Shown here one piece after another: positions 47,952 to 58,438 of a stretch of 64,000 bases of DNA. How positions within the stretch are numbered: the first letter of the stretch is position 1; each line of letters opens with the position of its first letter. Both the position numbers and the translations under genes were made by a program. Origin of the DNA: Actinobacillus porcinus (GTDB taxonomy: Bacteria > Pseudomonadota > Gammaproteobacteria > Enterobacterales > Pasteurellaceae). Location: the NCBI RefSeq assembly GCF_901764995.1, contig NZ_CABFKI010000007.1:62001-126000 (forward strand), given 5' to 3'. Under the pieces are notes generated by a model, which made no database searches, was not told the DNA's origin, and saw only the letters and a program-made list of their open reading frames with translations.

Positions 47952-49157
47952 TTAAATTTCCAACAACAATCTGGTTGGATCTTCAAGTAGCTCTTTAATC
48001 GTGACCAAGAAACCAACGCTATCTTTGCCATCAATTAAACGGTGGTCATAAGATAACGCCAGATACATCATTGGGCGAATAACCACTTGCCCATCAACGG
48101 CAACAGGACGATCTTTAATCGCGTGCATACCTAAAATCGCACTTTGTGGTGGGTTAATAATTGGCGTTGACATCAATGAACCAAATACACCGCCATTGGT
48201 AATGGTAAAGTTACCGCCGGTCAGATCCTCTACGGTTAATTTACCCTCACGGCCTTTTTCCGCTAACACTTTGATTTGTTTCTCAATTTCCGCCAAGCTC
48301 ATTTTATCGCAATCCCGTAAAACCGGCGTCACTAAACCGCGTGGCGTAGAAACTGCAATGCTTACATCAAAATAGTTGTGATAAACAATGTCATCACCAT
48401 CAATAGAAGCATTTATCACAGGATAACGTTTTAAGGCTTCCACCACGGCCTTCACGTAGAAAGACATAAAACCTAAACGCACATCATGTTGTTTCTCAAA
48501 TTTTTCCGCATATTTTTTGCGTAGTTGCATAATCGGTTGCATATCCACTTCGTTAAAAGTGGTCAACATTGCCGTGGTATTTTTCACTTCAAGCAAACGT
48601 TCTGCCACACGTTTACGCAAGCGTGTCATTGGCACACGTTGTTCTGCTCTATTGGTATTTAAAACAGGCGTATTTTGTACCGCACTTTGCGCCTTAACTT
48701 GGGCTTTTTCAGCCACCACGCGTTCAACGTCCGTACGCGTAATACGACCGCCCACACCGGTTCCTTGAATTTCATCAGGGTTTAAATCATGCTCACCCAC
48801 TAAACGGCGCACCGCAGGGCCTAGCGCATCCGCATGATTATCATGATGACTTAATGCGGCTTCTTTTCGTTCCGCCGGCGTGCTTTCTGTTTCCACTTTT
48901 TTCGTGACCACAACTTCGCCCACCGCCACAGAACCCAATAATTGGTTACTTGTCACCGTTGCCCCTTCCGCTTGGTCAATACGATCAAGCACACCGTTAT
49001 CCAACGCAGGCACTTCAAGCACCACTTTGTCCGTTTCAATTTCCACTAAAACTTCATCACGAATAACGGCATCGCCCACGGCTTTATGCCATTTCACCAC
49101 TGTGGCATCGGCAACGGATTCGGGAAGAACGGGGGTTAAAATATCAAATTTACTCAT
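47952..49157 (-). CDS. sucB: dihydrolipoyl succinyltransferase (E2 of 2-oxoglutarate dehydrogenase)
   Basis: A 401-residue E2 core with an N-terminal lipoyl domain (lipoylated lysine in [11 protein letters not shown] near residue 43), an E3-binding domain ([15 protein letters not shown] near 112) and a C-terminal catalytic acyltransferase domain with the HxxxD motif DHRLIDGKD near 374. It follows sucA after 66 bases. Confidence 0.97.
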   Translation of the reverse strand: MSKFDILTPVLPESVADATVVKWHKAVGDAVIRDEVLVEIETDKVVLEVPALDNGVLDRIDQAEGATVTSNQLLGSVAVGEVVVTKKVETESTPAERKEAALSHHDNHADALGPAVRRLVGEHDLNPDEIQGTGVGGRITRTDVERVVAEKAQVKAQSAVQNTPVLNTNRAEQRVPMTRLRKRVAERLLEVKNTTAMLTTFNEVDMQPIMQLRKKYAEKFEKQHDVRLGFMSFYVKAVVEALKRYPVINASIDGDDIVYHNYFDVSIAVSTPRGLVTPVLRDCDKMSLAEIEKQIKVLAEKGREGKLTVEDLTGGNFTITNGGVFGSLMSTPIINPPQSAILGMHAIKDRPVAVDGQVVIRPMMYLALSYDHRLIDGKDSVGFLVTIKELLEDPTRLLLEI

Positions 49158-49223
49158 TGTGTTTCCTTTATCATTATTCTCTTTGTTATGGCTAAAACGA
49201 AAGGTTCTGTGCCACGATATTGA

Positions 49224-52031
49224 TTAAAAATTCAGATCCAAAGCGTTATTCACTAACTCACGTTGCTGTTCGTTATGCAATGCCATATAGCCGGCAGCAG
49301 GGGATGCGGATGCCGGTCGTCCTACATAACGTAGCGTTGCGTCTTTTGGTAAATCCGCGCGGAAGTTATGTTGGCTACAATACCACGCCCCTTGGTTTAA
49401 AGGTTCTTCTTGGCACCAAATAAAATCACTGACATGAGCAAACTTCGCTAAAATTGACCGCACTTCTTCATGTGGGTAAGGATAAAGTTGCTCAATACGA
49501 AGAATCGCTACGTCAGTTTGTTCATTTTTACGGCGTTGTTCAAGCAAATCATAATACACTTTGCCCGAACAAAGCACTACGCGTTCTACCCCTTGCGGAT
49601 CGATAGGATCAATTTCGTCAATCACATGTTGGAAATGGCCATTAATCAAATCATCCATACTCGATTGAACCAACGGATGACGCAATAAGGATTTTGGCGT
49701 AATCACAATTAACGGACGACGTTCTGAACAAAGCATTTGGCGGCGCAATAAATGATAAATTTGCGCCGGCGTTGACGGCACACAAACTTTCATATTTTGT
49801 TGGGCACAAAGCTGTAAATACCGTTCTAAGCGTGCGGAAGAATGTTCCGGGCCTTGTCCTTCATAGCCGTGCGGTAGCAACATCACCAAACCACACATTC
49901 TGCCCCATTTTTGTTCGCCCGAACTGATAAATTGGTCAATTACCACTTGTGCACCGTTGGCAAAATCACCAAATTGCGCTTCCCAAATGGTTAAAGTATT
50001 CGGATCCGTTGCCGCATAGCCGTATTCAAAGGCAAGCACCGCTTCTTCCGATAACACCGAATCCCACACTTCAAAACGCCCTTGATTTGGGTGTAAGTTG
50101 CAAAGCGGAATATAGGCTTTGCGTTGTTCTTGATTATGTAACACCGCTTGGCGATGGAAGAACGTACCGCGCCCTGAATCTTCCCCTGAAATACGAATTG
50201 GGTGACCGTCATCTAATAAGGTGGCATAAGCCATCATTTCCGCCGCGCCCCAGTCAAATAATTTTTCCCCTTGCGCCATTAATTTACGATCTTCGTACAC
50301 CTTAGCAACGCGTGGATGAATTGGGTGGTTTTCAGGATATTCACAGGCTTTAAGGGCTAATTCTTTAAAGCGTTTCTCGTCATATTTCAGCCCGAAGTTA
50401 CAGACATTGTCACCTAGGAATTTATACCATTGCGCGGTTGTCGGATCGGTTTCGCGCCATTCTTCGACAACGCAATCCCCTTGATCTAAGGCATCGCGAT
50501 ATTGGTTCATTAACTCTAACGCTTCACCTTCGCTCATCACACCACTTTCCACTAAACGATCTGCATAGACTTTGCGTGGCGTTGGGTGTTTTTTGATGAG
50601 TTTATACATTACCGGTTGAGTCGCCAAAGGTTCATCCGCTTCGTTATGACCATGGCGGCGATATGACACAAGATCAATGAAAATATCCCGTTTAAATTTC
50701 ATGCGGAATTCCACTGCGATACGCGCCGCATAAGCAATCGCTTCCGGATCGTCACCGTTCACGTGAATCACCGGTGCTTCGATCATTTTAGCGATGTCGG
50801 TACAATATTCCGTTGAACGCGTATCTTTGGTGTTGGATGTGGTAAAGCCGATTTGGTTATTAATCACCACACGAATCGTACCGCCTACGCCATAGCCACG
50901 TGTGCTAGACATATTAAGGGTTTCTTGCACAACCCCTTGACCAATCACCGCGCTATCGCCGTGAACGGTAATCGGCATCACTTTATTGCGTTCCGTATCG
51001 TTTAGACGTTTTTGACGTGCACGTACCGAACCAATAACCACAGGGCTGACAATCTCTAAATGAGAGGGGTTAAAGGCAAGGGCTAAATGCACCGCACCGC
51101 CTTCTGTCATAAAATCGGAAGAATAACCTTGGTGATATTTCACATCCCCGGTGCGATTACCGGAATGTTTGCCCGCAAATTCATCAAATAAATCTGCCGG
51201 CTTTTTACCTAACACATTCACCAGCATATTCAAACGACCGCGATGTGCCATACCGAATACCATTTCTTTCACACCATTTTTGCCGGCGTGACGAATGATT
51301 TCTTTCATCAACACAATATAGCCATCGCTGCCTTCCAAAGAGAAGCGTTTTGCGCCCGGGAATTTGGCACCGAGATAACGTTCTAAACCGTCCGCCGCCG
51401 TCAATTCTTTTAAGAATGTCAGCTGTTCATCGCGATTAAAGAGCGGTTGATTTAAGAGATTTTCTGCTTTACTTTGCAACCACGTGCGCGCTTCTAAATC
51501 GTTGACGTGCATGAATTCAAAGCCAAGGGTACCGCAGTAAGTTTGTTTTAGATTCGCGGCTAATTCGCGCAGCGTAATTTTGTCGCGATTGTACACGTAA
51601 CCGCCGATATCAAACTCTTGATCAAGATCGGCGTCCGTAAAGCCATAAAATTTATAATCTAAGGTTGGGGAAGGCATACGTTCCCAGAGATTTAAGGGAT
51701 CTAAATTCGCGTCTAAATGACCGCGGTTTCGGTGTCCATTGACCCACTGTAACACTTTCACCAAACGTTCACTGGCTTTGGAATTGACTTCGCCCACATT
51801 TGTCTGCGAATTGTCGCGAGCTAAGCGTTTGAAATAATCGCGTACTTGAGAGTGCGCTTGTTCCGGCGCAGAAAGTGCGGTGGGTTTTGGAAGAGAATCG
51901 AAAGTTTGACGCCAACTTGGCTCTACACTTTCAGGATTATTGAGATACTCTTCGTATAAATCCTCAATATAAGATTGGTTCGCACCATTCAATGCCATTT
52001 GTTCTAACCAATGTTGAAATGTATTTTGCAT
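49224..52031 (-). CDS. sucA: 2-oxoglutarate dehydrogenase E1
   Basis: Thiamine-diphosphate-dependent decarboxylase of 935 residues (E. coli 933). ATG 52031 (MQNTFQHWLEQ) with CAGGAC upstream is preferred over the in-frame start at 52052. Conserved blocks include GMAHRGRLNMLVNVLGK near residue 260, the ThDP/Mg motif region HGDSAVIGQGVVQE near 340 and the C-terminal transketolase-like domain with MLLPHGYEGQGPEHSSAR. First gene of sucAB(CD); divergent from a DASS transporter. No sdh genes are adjacent. Confidence 0.97.
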   Translation of the reverse strand: MQNTFQHWLEQMALNGANQSYIEDLYEEYLNNPESVEPSWRQTFDSLPKPTALSAPEQAHSQVRDYFKRLARDNSQTNVGEVNSKASERLVKVLQWVNGHRNRGHLDANLDPLNLWERMPSPTLDYKFYGFTDADLDQEFDIGGYVYNRDKITLRELAANLKQTYCGTLGFEFMHVNDLEARTWLQSKAENLLNQPLFNRDEQLTFLKELTAADGLERYLGAKFPGAKRFSLEGSDGYIVLMKEIIRHAGKNGVKEMVFGMAHRGRLNMLVNVLGKKPADLFDEFAGKHSGNRTGDVKYHQGYSSDFMTEGGAVHLALAFNPSHLEIVSPVVIGSVRARQKRLNDTERNKVMPITVHGDSAVIGQGVVQETLNMSSTRGYGVGGTIRVVINNQIGFTTSNTKDTRSTEYCTDIAKMIEAPVIHVNGDDPEAIAYAARIAVEFRMKFKRDIFIDLVSYRRHGHNEADEPLATQPVMYKLIKKHPTPRKVYADRLVESGVMSEGEALELMNQYRDALDQGDCVVEEWRETDPTTAQWYKFLGDNVCNFGLKYDEKRFKELALKACEYPENHPIHPRVAKVYEDRKLMAQGEKLFDWGAAEMMAYATLLDDGHPIRISGEDSGRGTFFHRQAVLHNQEQRKAYIPLCNLHPNQGRFEVWDSVLSEEAVLAFEYGYAATDPNTLTIWEAQFGDFANGAQVVIDQFISSGEQKWGRMCGLVMLLPHGYEGQGPEHSSARLERYLQLCAQQNMKVCVPSTPAQIYHLLRRQMLCSERRPLIVITPKSLLRHPLVQSSMDDLINGHFQHVIDEIDPIDPQGVERVVLCSGKVYYDLLEQRRKNEQTDVAILRIEQLYPYPHEEVRSILAKFAHVSDFIWCQEEPLNQGAWYCSQHNFRADLPKDATLRYVGRPASASPAAGYMALHNEQQRELVNNALDLNF

Positions 52032-52108
52032 AGGATGTCCTGTCGTTTGCACTTTTCGGCATTATACAAACTTTTTTTTAAATTAACCGCACTTTTATCA
52101 GGAAATAT

Positions 52109-52124
52109 TTTGACACTCGTCACA
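52109..52124. promoter_or_regulatory. CRP-like site between sucA and the DASS gene
   Basis: TTTGACACTCGTCACA matches TGTGAN6TCACA at nine of ten positions and lies about 78 bases upstream of the sucA ATG and 82 of the transporter ATG. It could serve either gene. No matching core promoter was fixed. Confidence 0.45.
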
Positions 52125-52205
52125 AAATCGTAAAAAAGATGTTGAACTATTGTTAAAAAAGAATAAGGTGAGAACATACGAAGTGATGTAAACAAGGAGC
52201 AACGC

Positions 52206-53600
52206 ATGAAAAACATTACGCCGGAACTCAAAACGCAATGGAACCCGAAATCCATCATATTTGTTTTAAATATGCTACTTTTCGTGGCATTGCTTAAACT
52301 TTTACCTTTTGATCCACAAGCCAATAAAGGGTTAGCGTTGCTGGCTTTTGTTGCTGTGCTTTGGTTGACAGAAGCTGTACATGTCACAATTACCGCGCTT
52401 CTTGTCCCTATTTTAGCCATTGCGCTGGGCTTAGTTGGCACGAAAGAGGCTCTCGTGGCTTTTGCTGATCCGACCATTTTCTTATTTTTTGGTGGCTTCG
52501 CCTTGGCAACCGCGTTACACATTCAAAAACTCGATAGCTTGATTGCGAATCGTATTATGATGTTAGCGCGTGGTAATTTGTTAATTGCCGTGCTTTACTT
52601 ATTTGGTGTAACGGCATTTTTGTCCATGTGGATCAGTAACACCGCTACAGCGGCAATGATGTTACCACTTGCCATGGGGGTCTTGAGTAAATTAGACAGA
52701 GAACGTGAACATAATACCTACACGTTCGTGTTACTCGGTATTGCGTATAGCGCCAGTATTGGCGGTATGGGCACCTTAGTGGGAAGTCCACCTAATGCCA
52801 TCGTCGCATCACAATTACATCTCACCTTTGCCGATTGGTTATGGTACGGTTTGCCGATTATGATTTTATTGTTACCGTTAATGATCGGTGTGCTTTATAT
52901 TGTGTTTAAACCCCGTTTAAATTTCCAATTTGAGCAAAAATTTGAACAAATTGAAATGAATGGTGCACGTTGGAAAACCTTAGGGATTTTCATTTTTGTC
53001 GCCCTTTGCTGGATTTTCAGTTCACAACTCAACCCAATCATTAGTGAACTCCTAGGATTAAGCAAAAAACTCGGTAGCTTTGACAGCCTTGTTGCTTTAT
53101 TAGCGGCGGCAATCATTGTTATCTTGGGCGTAGCCAACTGGGATGATATTCAAAAAAATACCGAATGGGGCGTTTTAATGCTCTTTGGGGGCGGCTTAAC
53201 CTTAAGTAGCGTCTTAAAAAATTCAGGTGCAAGCCAAATTATGGCAGACGGCATTGTATTTTTAATCGAAGGCGGTCATTTTTATATGATTGGTCTTATT
53301 GTGGCGGCATTTATCATCTTCTTAACAGAATTTACCAGCAATACCGCCAGTGCGGCGTTACTTGTGCCGATTTTCATCTCTATCGCCCAAACGCTGGGTA
53401 TGCCTGCAATTGGTTTAGCATTAATTATCGGTTTAGGGGCAAGCTGTGCCTTTATGCTTCCGGTAGCAACACCGCCAAATGCTATTGTGTTTGGTACGGG
53501 GGCGATCAAACAACGAGATATGGTAAGAGCTGGTGTTATTCTTAACATTATCTCTGTATTTGCTATCGCTACCTTCGGCTATATGTTTTGGTTTAATTAA
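52206..53600 (+). CDS. DASS-family (SLC13) dicarboxylate/anion:Na+ symporter
   Basis: A 464-residue membrane transporter with two inverted repeats, each bearing the SNT signature: SMWISNTATAAMMLP near residue 143 and TEFTSNTASAALLVP near 380. These bind the carboxylate and Na+. Likely substrates are succinate, malate or fumarate, which would fit its position beside sucAB; sulfate is an alternative in this family. RBS AAGGAGCAACGC. It is followed by an uptake-sequence terminator. Confidence 0.88.
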   Translation: MKNITPELKTQWNPKSIIFVLNMLLFVALLKLLPFDPQANKGLALLAFVAVLWLTEAVHVTITALLVPILAIALGLVGTKEALVAFADPTIFLFFGGFALATALHIQKLDSLIANRIMMLARGNLLIAVLYLFGVTAFLSMWISNTATAAMMLPLAMGVLSKLDREREHNTYTFVLLGIAYSASIGGMGTLVGSPPNAIVASQLHLTFADWLWYGLPIMILLLPLMIGVLYIVFKPRLNFQFEQKFEQIEMNGARWKTLGIFIFVALCWIFSSQLNPIISELLGLSKKLGSFDSLVALLAAAIIVILGVANWDDIQKNTEWGVLMLFGGGLTLSSVLKNSGASQIMADGIVFLIEGGHFYMIGLIVAAFIIFLTEFTSNTASAALLVPIFISIAQTLGMPAIGLALIIGLGASCAFMLPVATPPNAIVFGTGAIKQRDMVRAGVILNIISVFAIATFGYMFWFN

Positions 53601-53622
53601 TTTAAAATACTCGTAAAAAAAT

Positions 53623-53652
53623 AACCGCACTTTGAATAGCCAAAGTGCGGTT
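53623..53652. terminator. bidirectional uptake-sequence terminator
   Basis: AACCGCACTTTG (53623-53634) and CAAAGTGCGGTT (53641-53652) form a 12-bp stem between the convergent DASS and Slam genes. Confidence 0.9.
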
Positions 53653-53657
53653 TATTA

Positions 53658-55124
53658 TTAGAAAGTTTTTGTAAACTCCAAGAACAAGCGTTTTTTGTCA
53701 TAAGTAAAAAAAGCATGATTACTTTTAACTTTATTATACGCAAATGTCACTCGTGGTGTGATTCCCCCAAAATGGAATGCTCTATGCCATAAGCTTAATT
53801 GAGCGCCATATTCTTTATTTCTCTGTGTCACTTGGAAAATTGGCATCGGGGCATAATAATTTTTACGTGCATAACTTAATGTTAAACGGCTTGATAATCC
53901 CATTCCCCATTCTTGCCCCCATCCGATCTGAATTCCGCGACGGATATAGCTATTGTCTGAATCTCTAGTACTTGTTCTATTAAAATTCATGCCTAAGAGC
54001 CAATATTGTTTGCTATCAGTAAAATAAATAAGATTTGTCGCTATGTAGTGATAATTTCCATTCAAATGTTTACGTGCTATATAGCGTTGTTCTCCATACT
54101 CATATTGACTACTCCATTGTAAATCAGGACTCAACCAATATTGCCACTCAACTGTCGCGCCACTACTTTTCGAATAGCGTTTCACTGATTCACTATTCGC
54201 ATTTCCCCCGGCATACCACATCTGTTCCATAAATGGTAAAATTGTGAATTTTTGTACCGCACTTTGATAACCACTGCCTAAACTACCGCGTACTGTATAT
54301 TCGCTGTATTTTTTATTATTCCAATAATATTTACCATCTCCATTGAGCCGAAATTCATTGAAAAAACCATTTCCCCATGACCATTTTTTACTAAGCTCGC
54401 CCCAAAAACCAAAGCCTTCTGCCCGTTCTCTCTTTTTTGCAACCCAAGAACCAATTCTGGTTCCCATTTCTGGTGCATTATTCACATTAGGATCATTTAG
54501 ATATGTTACCCCACCTCGCAAAGCCCAATTATCACGGGATGAAATAACTGAAAGATATTTAGAAATAACATCATTCACTTCTACAGGTAAATTTTCTGAC
54601 TGTAATTTATGGAATTGCTCCTCTGCAGCTTCCATTTCATTATTCTCAAACAATGCTGTCGCAAGTTGGAAACGAATAATTTGATTACCAGGATAATCAG
54701 CAACAAGTTGTCGATATTGGCGAATAGATTGACTGTAGCGCTGATGATATTTATCTGACAATGCCGTTACCCATGTTGTTAAAACTGGAATTTGTTGTTT
54801 CAAAGAAAGCTGTTGATAAAGTGGCAATAAAAATGCGGCATTTTCACCATTATTAGACATTACAGCAGTAAGCAATGCTTGCACTAATAATGTTGGTTGT
54901 TTTACTAATTCATCTCTAGTCAGCTTTGTTGTTTGAATGTTTTGGTAAACACCTATTTCGGGCTTCTTAATAACTGCATTTTGCTGCTGAAAGAGGGGGG
55001 CAGCTTGCACTCGTTGTTCATCCATACGAGAATAAATCTGCTCTTGAGTAGAAAAAATGCTCGCCAAAACAATATGGTTAAAACATGCAATAAATACAAA
55101 CGATAAAATAATTGATTTTTTCAT
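53658..55124 (-). CDS. surface lipoprotein assembly modifier (Slam, DUF560)
   Basis: Slam proteins translocate specific lipoproteins across the outer membrane to the cell surface. The 488-residue protein has a signal peptide (cleavage near VLA-S, residue 22), a periplasmic TPR-like domain (about 95-190, with YRQLVADYPGNQIIRFQLA) and a C-terminal 14-strand barrel (about 200-488). The barrel contains the family segments NWALRGGVTYLNDPNVN and IGWGQEWGMGLSSRLTLSYARKNY and a terminal phenylalanine. It is 53 bases after a surface-lipoprotein gene, the usual Slam-cargo pairing. Confidence 0.9.
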   Translation of the reverse strand: MKKSIILSFVFIACFNHIVLASIFSTQEQIYSRMDEQRVQAAPLFQQQNAVIKKPEIGVYQNIQTTKLTRDELVKQPTLLVQALLTAVMSNNGENAAFLLPLYQQLSLKQQIPVLTTWVTALSDKYHQRYSQSIRQYRQLVADYPGNQIIRFQLATALFENNEMEAAEEQFHKLQSENLPVEVNDVISKYLSVISSRDNWALRGGVTYLNDPNVNNAPEMGTRIGSWVAKKRERAEGFGFWGELSKKWSWGNGFFNEFRLNGDGKYYWNNKKYSEYTVRGSLGSGYQSAVQKFTILPFMEQMWYAGGNANSESVKRYSKSSGATVEWQYWLSPDLQWSSQYEYGEQRYIARKHLNGNYHYIATNLIYFTDSKQYWLLGMNFNRTSTRDSDNSYIRRGIQIGWGQEWGMGLSSRLTLSYARKNYYAPMPIFQVTQRNKEYGAQLSLWHRAFHFGGITPRVTFAYNKVKSNHAFFTYDKKRLFLEFTKTF

Positions 55125-55177
55125 AATAGATACAATAAAGGCTATCTTTCGATAGCCTATTAGATAGAAATCAAGAA

Positions 55178-56152
55178 TTACTCTTGTTTTTTACCACCAA
55201 ATGCTCCCGCATAAGAATTTGAACGATATACACCACCTAATTCTGCTGCATTCGCACCGTAAAATTTACCTTCTAGTTTACCTTCTAACTCACGAGTAGT
55301 ATCTTTCTGCATCACGGTGCCATTAAATGCATTTCCGGAAATAGTTGCATCTTTAATGGTTACAACAACATTATTTTTTTCATGTGCAGTTTGATGTATT
55401 GTACCTGATAAAGTTTTGTTGCCAAAGTCAGCTGTTACTTGAGTACCCTCACTAGTAGAAATAACACCACGATTAACGTTCACACTACTTACATTATAAG
55501 TGGCTTTGCCCATAGTTGGTACATTTTGTTTGTCTGTCACATTCCCTTGATGGAACACATAACCATCAACATAACCAAACTTCACATCCTTGAACTCAGC
55601 GCCACTGACGACAAGCCGATAAATCTCTTGGCCGTTAATTTCAGCATTTGAAATATTAGTAAAACCACCTGATTGTATTCCATTGAAACTAATTGGTAAT
55701 TTTTTACCATCTACTTCAAGTTCTTGTGCATAATTCTCACGTTTATTTAATTCAACCGTTTTGCCATCAATTAAGCTAATTGCTTGCCCTTTATCATTAC
55801 TTTCCACAAGTGGCGAGTCGTTAACAGGAACTGATGGCTTGCCGGACTCGGGTTCATCTGAGTGAGCAGAGTTCTGAGGAGCAATTGCTTCTGATTTTGA
55901 TTCATTTGCTGGAGCTTCTGGAACCTTCACCTCTGGTTTTGATTCATTTGCTGGAGTCTCTGGAACCTTCACCTCTGGTTTTGATTCATTTGCTGAAGTC
56001 TTTGGAACCTTCACCTGTGGTTTAGATGTGCTCGCTTGAGCACTTACTTTTGTTGATGGATTCTCCGTTGCATTACCACCACCCGAACTACCGCAAGCAA
56101 CCAATAATGATGTCGCTAATACAGTAAAACTTAATTTTACAGTATGTTTCAT
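55178..56152 (-). CDS. probable Slam-dependent surface lipoprotein
   Basis: A 324-residue lipoprotein with lipobox LLVAC (Cys20), a Gly/Ser anchor and a flexible linker (about 25-110). The linker has three and a half 14-residue repeats of the SKPEVKVPETPANE type. It ends in a small beta-barrel domain with TbpB-like features (KTLSGTIHQTA, GNAFNGTVMQ, LEGKFYGANAAELGGVYRSN, closing with AGAFGGKK), the type recognised by Slam. The ligand is unknown; heme, transferrin-like protein and complement-factor binding are all seen in related cargo. Confidence 0.85.
   Translation of the reverse strand: MKHTVKLSFTVLATSLLVACGSSGGGNATENPSTKVSAQASTSKPQVKVPKTSANESKPEVKVPETPANESKPEVKVPEAPANESKSEAIAPQNSAHSDEPESGKPSVPVNDSPLVESNDKGQAISLIDGKTVELNKRENYAQELEVDGKKLPISFNGIQSGGFTNISNAEINGQEIYRLVVSGAEFKDVKFGYVDGYVFHQGNVTDKQNVPTMGKATYNVSSVNVNRGVISTSEGTQVTADFGNKTLSGTIHQTAHEKNNVVVTIKDATISGNAFNGTVMQKDTTRELEGKLEGKFYGANAAELGGVYRSNSYAGAFGGKKQE
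55889..56023 (-). repeat. 42-bp tandem repeats in the surface lipoprotein linker
   Basis: About three and a half direct repeats of 42 bases (14 codons) with few mismatches. Because the unit is a multiple of three, copy-number change would alter linker length and not frame. Confidence 0.85.
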
Positions 56153-56298
56153 AAAAATACCTTATATTAAAAAATAGAAAAATCTGCCCCCAACATCTGA
56201 CGCAGAATTGTCTATTCTGTCATATTCATAACAATTAGTCAACCTACTGAAAAATAAGCTCTTTTAAAGAAACTTGCTTTAATTCTATAAATAGAATA

Positions 56299-56328
56299 AA
56301 CCGCACTTTGAATAGTTAACGTGCGGTT
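56299..56328 (-). terminator. imperfect uptake-sequence hairpin after cysI
   Basis: AACCGCAC and GTGCGGTT flank 14 bases; one arm departs from the uptake consensus (ACGTGCGGT). It lies between the cysI stop and the upstream region of the surface lipoprotein gene and probably ends the cys operon. Confidence 0.65.
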
Positions 56329-56355
56329 ATTTTTTTACTATTTTGTTATTCTGTT

Positions 56356-58122
56356 CTAGGCTTGTTTAACGGCTATTGCATCCGCATCCCAGAAATCCAC
56401 CGGGGCATTTAATACCGGTTTAATAATCCCTGCGCGAATCACAAAATCACCGAAACCTTCGTTTTCTTGACGTTCCGTTGCCCAGCGCGCAACAAGACTG
56501 TCAATTTCTGCCAAGATCTCAGGCAAGGTTTTGTTTTCTTGATATAAACGTGGAATACGATAACCTGCGCGGTCGCCGCCGATATGCAAGTTATAACGTC
56601 CTACCGCTTTGCCTACCAAGCCGATTTCTGCCAACATTGCACGTCCACAACCATTTGGGCAGCCCGTAATGCGCGTAATGATATACTCATCCGCAATACC
56701 GTGTTTAGCTAAAATTTGTTCCATTTCAGCGGTAAAGTCAGGCAAAATTCGTTCCGCTTCCGCCATCGCAAGTGGACAAGTCGGGAACGCCACGCAAGAC
56801 ATAGAATACTCGCGCTGTTTGCTAATCGGTTCTAACAAGCTATATTGGCGCGCAAGATTTTCGATAATCTCTTTTTGATCTTCCGGCACACCCGCAATAA
56901 TAATATTTTGGTTTGCGGTAATGCGAAAATCCCCTTGGTGAACTTTGGCAATTTCAAGCATGCCTGTCATTAATGGTTTTGCAGGATCGTTGTCCGTTAA
57001 ACGACCGCTTTCCACAAACAACGTTAAGTGCCATTTATTGTCAATGCCTTTCACCCAACCAAGGCGATCACCACGTTCGGTAAATTCATAAGGACGAATG
57101 GCTTCAAATGGGAACCCCATGCGGCGTTCTACTTCCGCTTTGAAACCTTCTAAGCCCATGGCTTGAATAGTGTAACGCGTACGCGCATGTTTACGATCCG
57201 CGCGGTTACCAAAATCACGTTGTGTGGTCACCACCGCTTCCGCCGCTTTCAGCACTTGATCGCGCGGAATATAACCTAATTCTAACGCCACGTGCGGATA
57301 GGTTGTGGTATTACCGTGTTCCATGGACAAACCACCGCCCACTAGCACATTAAAGCCCGCCAATTTACCTTGCTCATCGGTAATTGCCACGAAGTTCATA
57401 TCATTGCCAAACACATCCACATCATTTAATGGCGGAATGGAAACCGTAGTTTTGTATTTACGCGGCAAATAGGTTTTACCCAAAATTGGCTCATCTTCTT
57501 GCCCTAAAAAGCTATCGGAACTCAAGGCTTTTTTGCCGTCAATCCACACATCCACATAGCCATTGGTACGCGGCAATAAATGCTCAGAAATTTTCTTTGC
57601 CCATTCATAAGCTTCTTGGTGCAATTCGCTTTCAATCGGGTTTGAGGTACAAAGTACATTACGGTTCATATCAGAGGCCGTGGCAATCGAATCCAAGCCA
57701 ATACTATGCAACAAACGGTGCATATCTTGTAATTTCGTTTTCGGCACGCCGTGATATTGGAAAGTTTGACGGTTGGTCAAACGAATGGAACGATAATAGC
57801 TGTTTTCACGGGCAAATTTATCAATTTCAATCCATTGATAAGGTTTGATAATCCCACCCGGCAAACGGCAACGCAACAACATAAATTTACGCGGTTCCAG
57901 TTTTTCTTCCAAGCGTTCCGCACGAATATCGCGGTCATCTTGCTCATACATACCGTGGAAACGAATTAATTGGAAATTATCGCCTTTAAAACCACCGGTT
58001 AAACCATCTTTTAAATCATCTAAAATCGTCCCACGCAAAAAATTACTTTCTGCTTTCAAACGTTCATTATCAGAAAGCGGCTGCGCTTTCCATTCTAAAC
58101 CTTTTTGAATTTTGTCTGTCAT
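56356..58122 (-). CDS. cysI: sulfite reductase hemoprotein beta subunit
   Basis: Siroheme and [4Fe-4S] subunit that reduces sulfite to sulfide with electrons from CysJ (EC 1.8.1.2). The product is 588 residues from ATG 58122 (GGAG upstream; a GTG two codons earlier is less likely). Two ferredoxin-like/SiR domains; cluster cysteines in [14 protein letters not shown] near residue 430 and [11 protein letters not shown] near 475. It is separated from cysJ by 316 bases of hairpin repeats. Confidence 0.97.
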   Translation of the reverse strand: MTDKIQKGLEWKAQPLSDNERLKAESNFLRGTILDDLKDGLTGGFKGDNFQLIRFHGMYEQDDRDIRAERLEEKLEPRKFMLLRCRLPGGIIKPYQWIEIDKFARENSYYRSIRLTNRQTFQYHGVPKTKLQDMHRLLHSIGLDSIATASDMNRNVLCTSNPIESELHQEAYEWAKKISEHLLPRTNGYVDVWIDGKKALSSDSFLGQEDEPILGKTYLPRKYKTTVSIPPLNDVDVFGNDMNFVAITDEQGKLAGFNVLVGGGLSMEHGNTTTYPHVALELGYIPRDQVLKAAEAVVTTQRDFGNRADRKHARTRYTIQAMGLEGFKAEVERRMGFPFEAIRPYEFTERGDRLGWVKGIDNKWHLTLFVESGRLTDNDPAKPLMTGMLEIAKVHQGDFRITANQNIIIAGVPEDQKEIIENLARQYSLLEPISKQREYSMSCVAFPTCPLAMAEAERILPDFTAEMEQILAKHGIADEYIITRITGCPNGCGRAMLAEIGLVGKAVGRYNLHIGGDRAGYRIPRLYQENKTLPEILAEIDSLVARWATERQENEGFGDFVIRAGIIKPVLNAPVDFWDADAIAVKQA

Positions 58123-58214
58123 ACTCACTCCGATTTTTCTTTAATAAGTGCGGTCAATATTTCCAGATTTTTAACCGCACTTTGATATTCAATTATGGGA
58201 TCCCTTCTTTGCCG

Positions 58215-58430
58215 CCTAAAAATGATTTAATTTGTAGGAAAATTTATACTGTTTGAGCGCAGCGAGTTTATAAATTTTCCGTTAGACAAATTAAAGCGTT
58301 TTTAGGAAATAAGGCAAAGCAGGGTCGCCTTTCTTTGGTTACTTTATTCACTTCGCTCACCCTTCGGGCTGTTGCCTAAAGGCAACATTCAAATGCAAGC
58401 ATTTGTCTTTGGCGAAGCAAAGAAAGTAAC
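58215..58430. repeat. large composite hairpin element between cysJ and cysI
   Basis: The 58123-58438 gap has no gene. A long imperfect hairpin runs from CCTAAAAA (58215) to TTTTTAGG (58306), with loop CTGTTTGAGCGCAGCGAGTT. It is followed by a second block (58326-58430) of nested palindromes, GTTGCCTAAAGGCAAC and AAATGCAAGCATTT, bounded by CTTTCTTTGGTTACTTT / AGAAAGTAAC. A related, inverted element lies on the other side of cysJ. Two uptake cores (about 58146, 58173) form a weak pair just after the cysI start. Confidence 0.75.
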
Positions 58431-58438
58431 AAATAGAA

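Noticed and set aside
55889-56023. Possible CRISPR-like array
   Set aside because: Direct repeats are contiguous with no spacers, and in frame within the surface lipoprotein gene.
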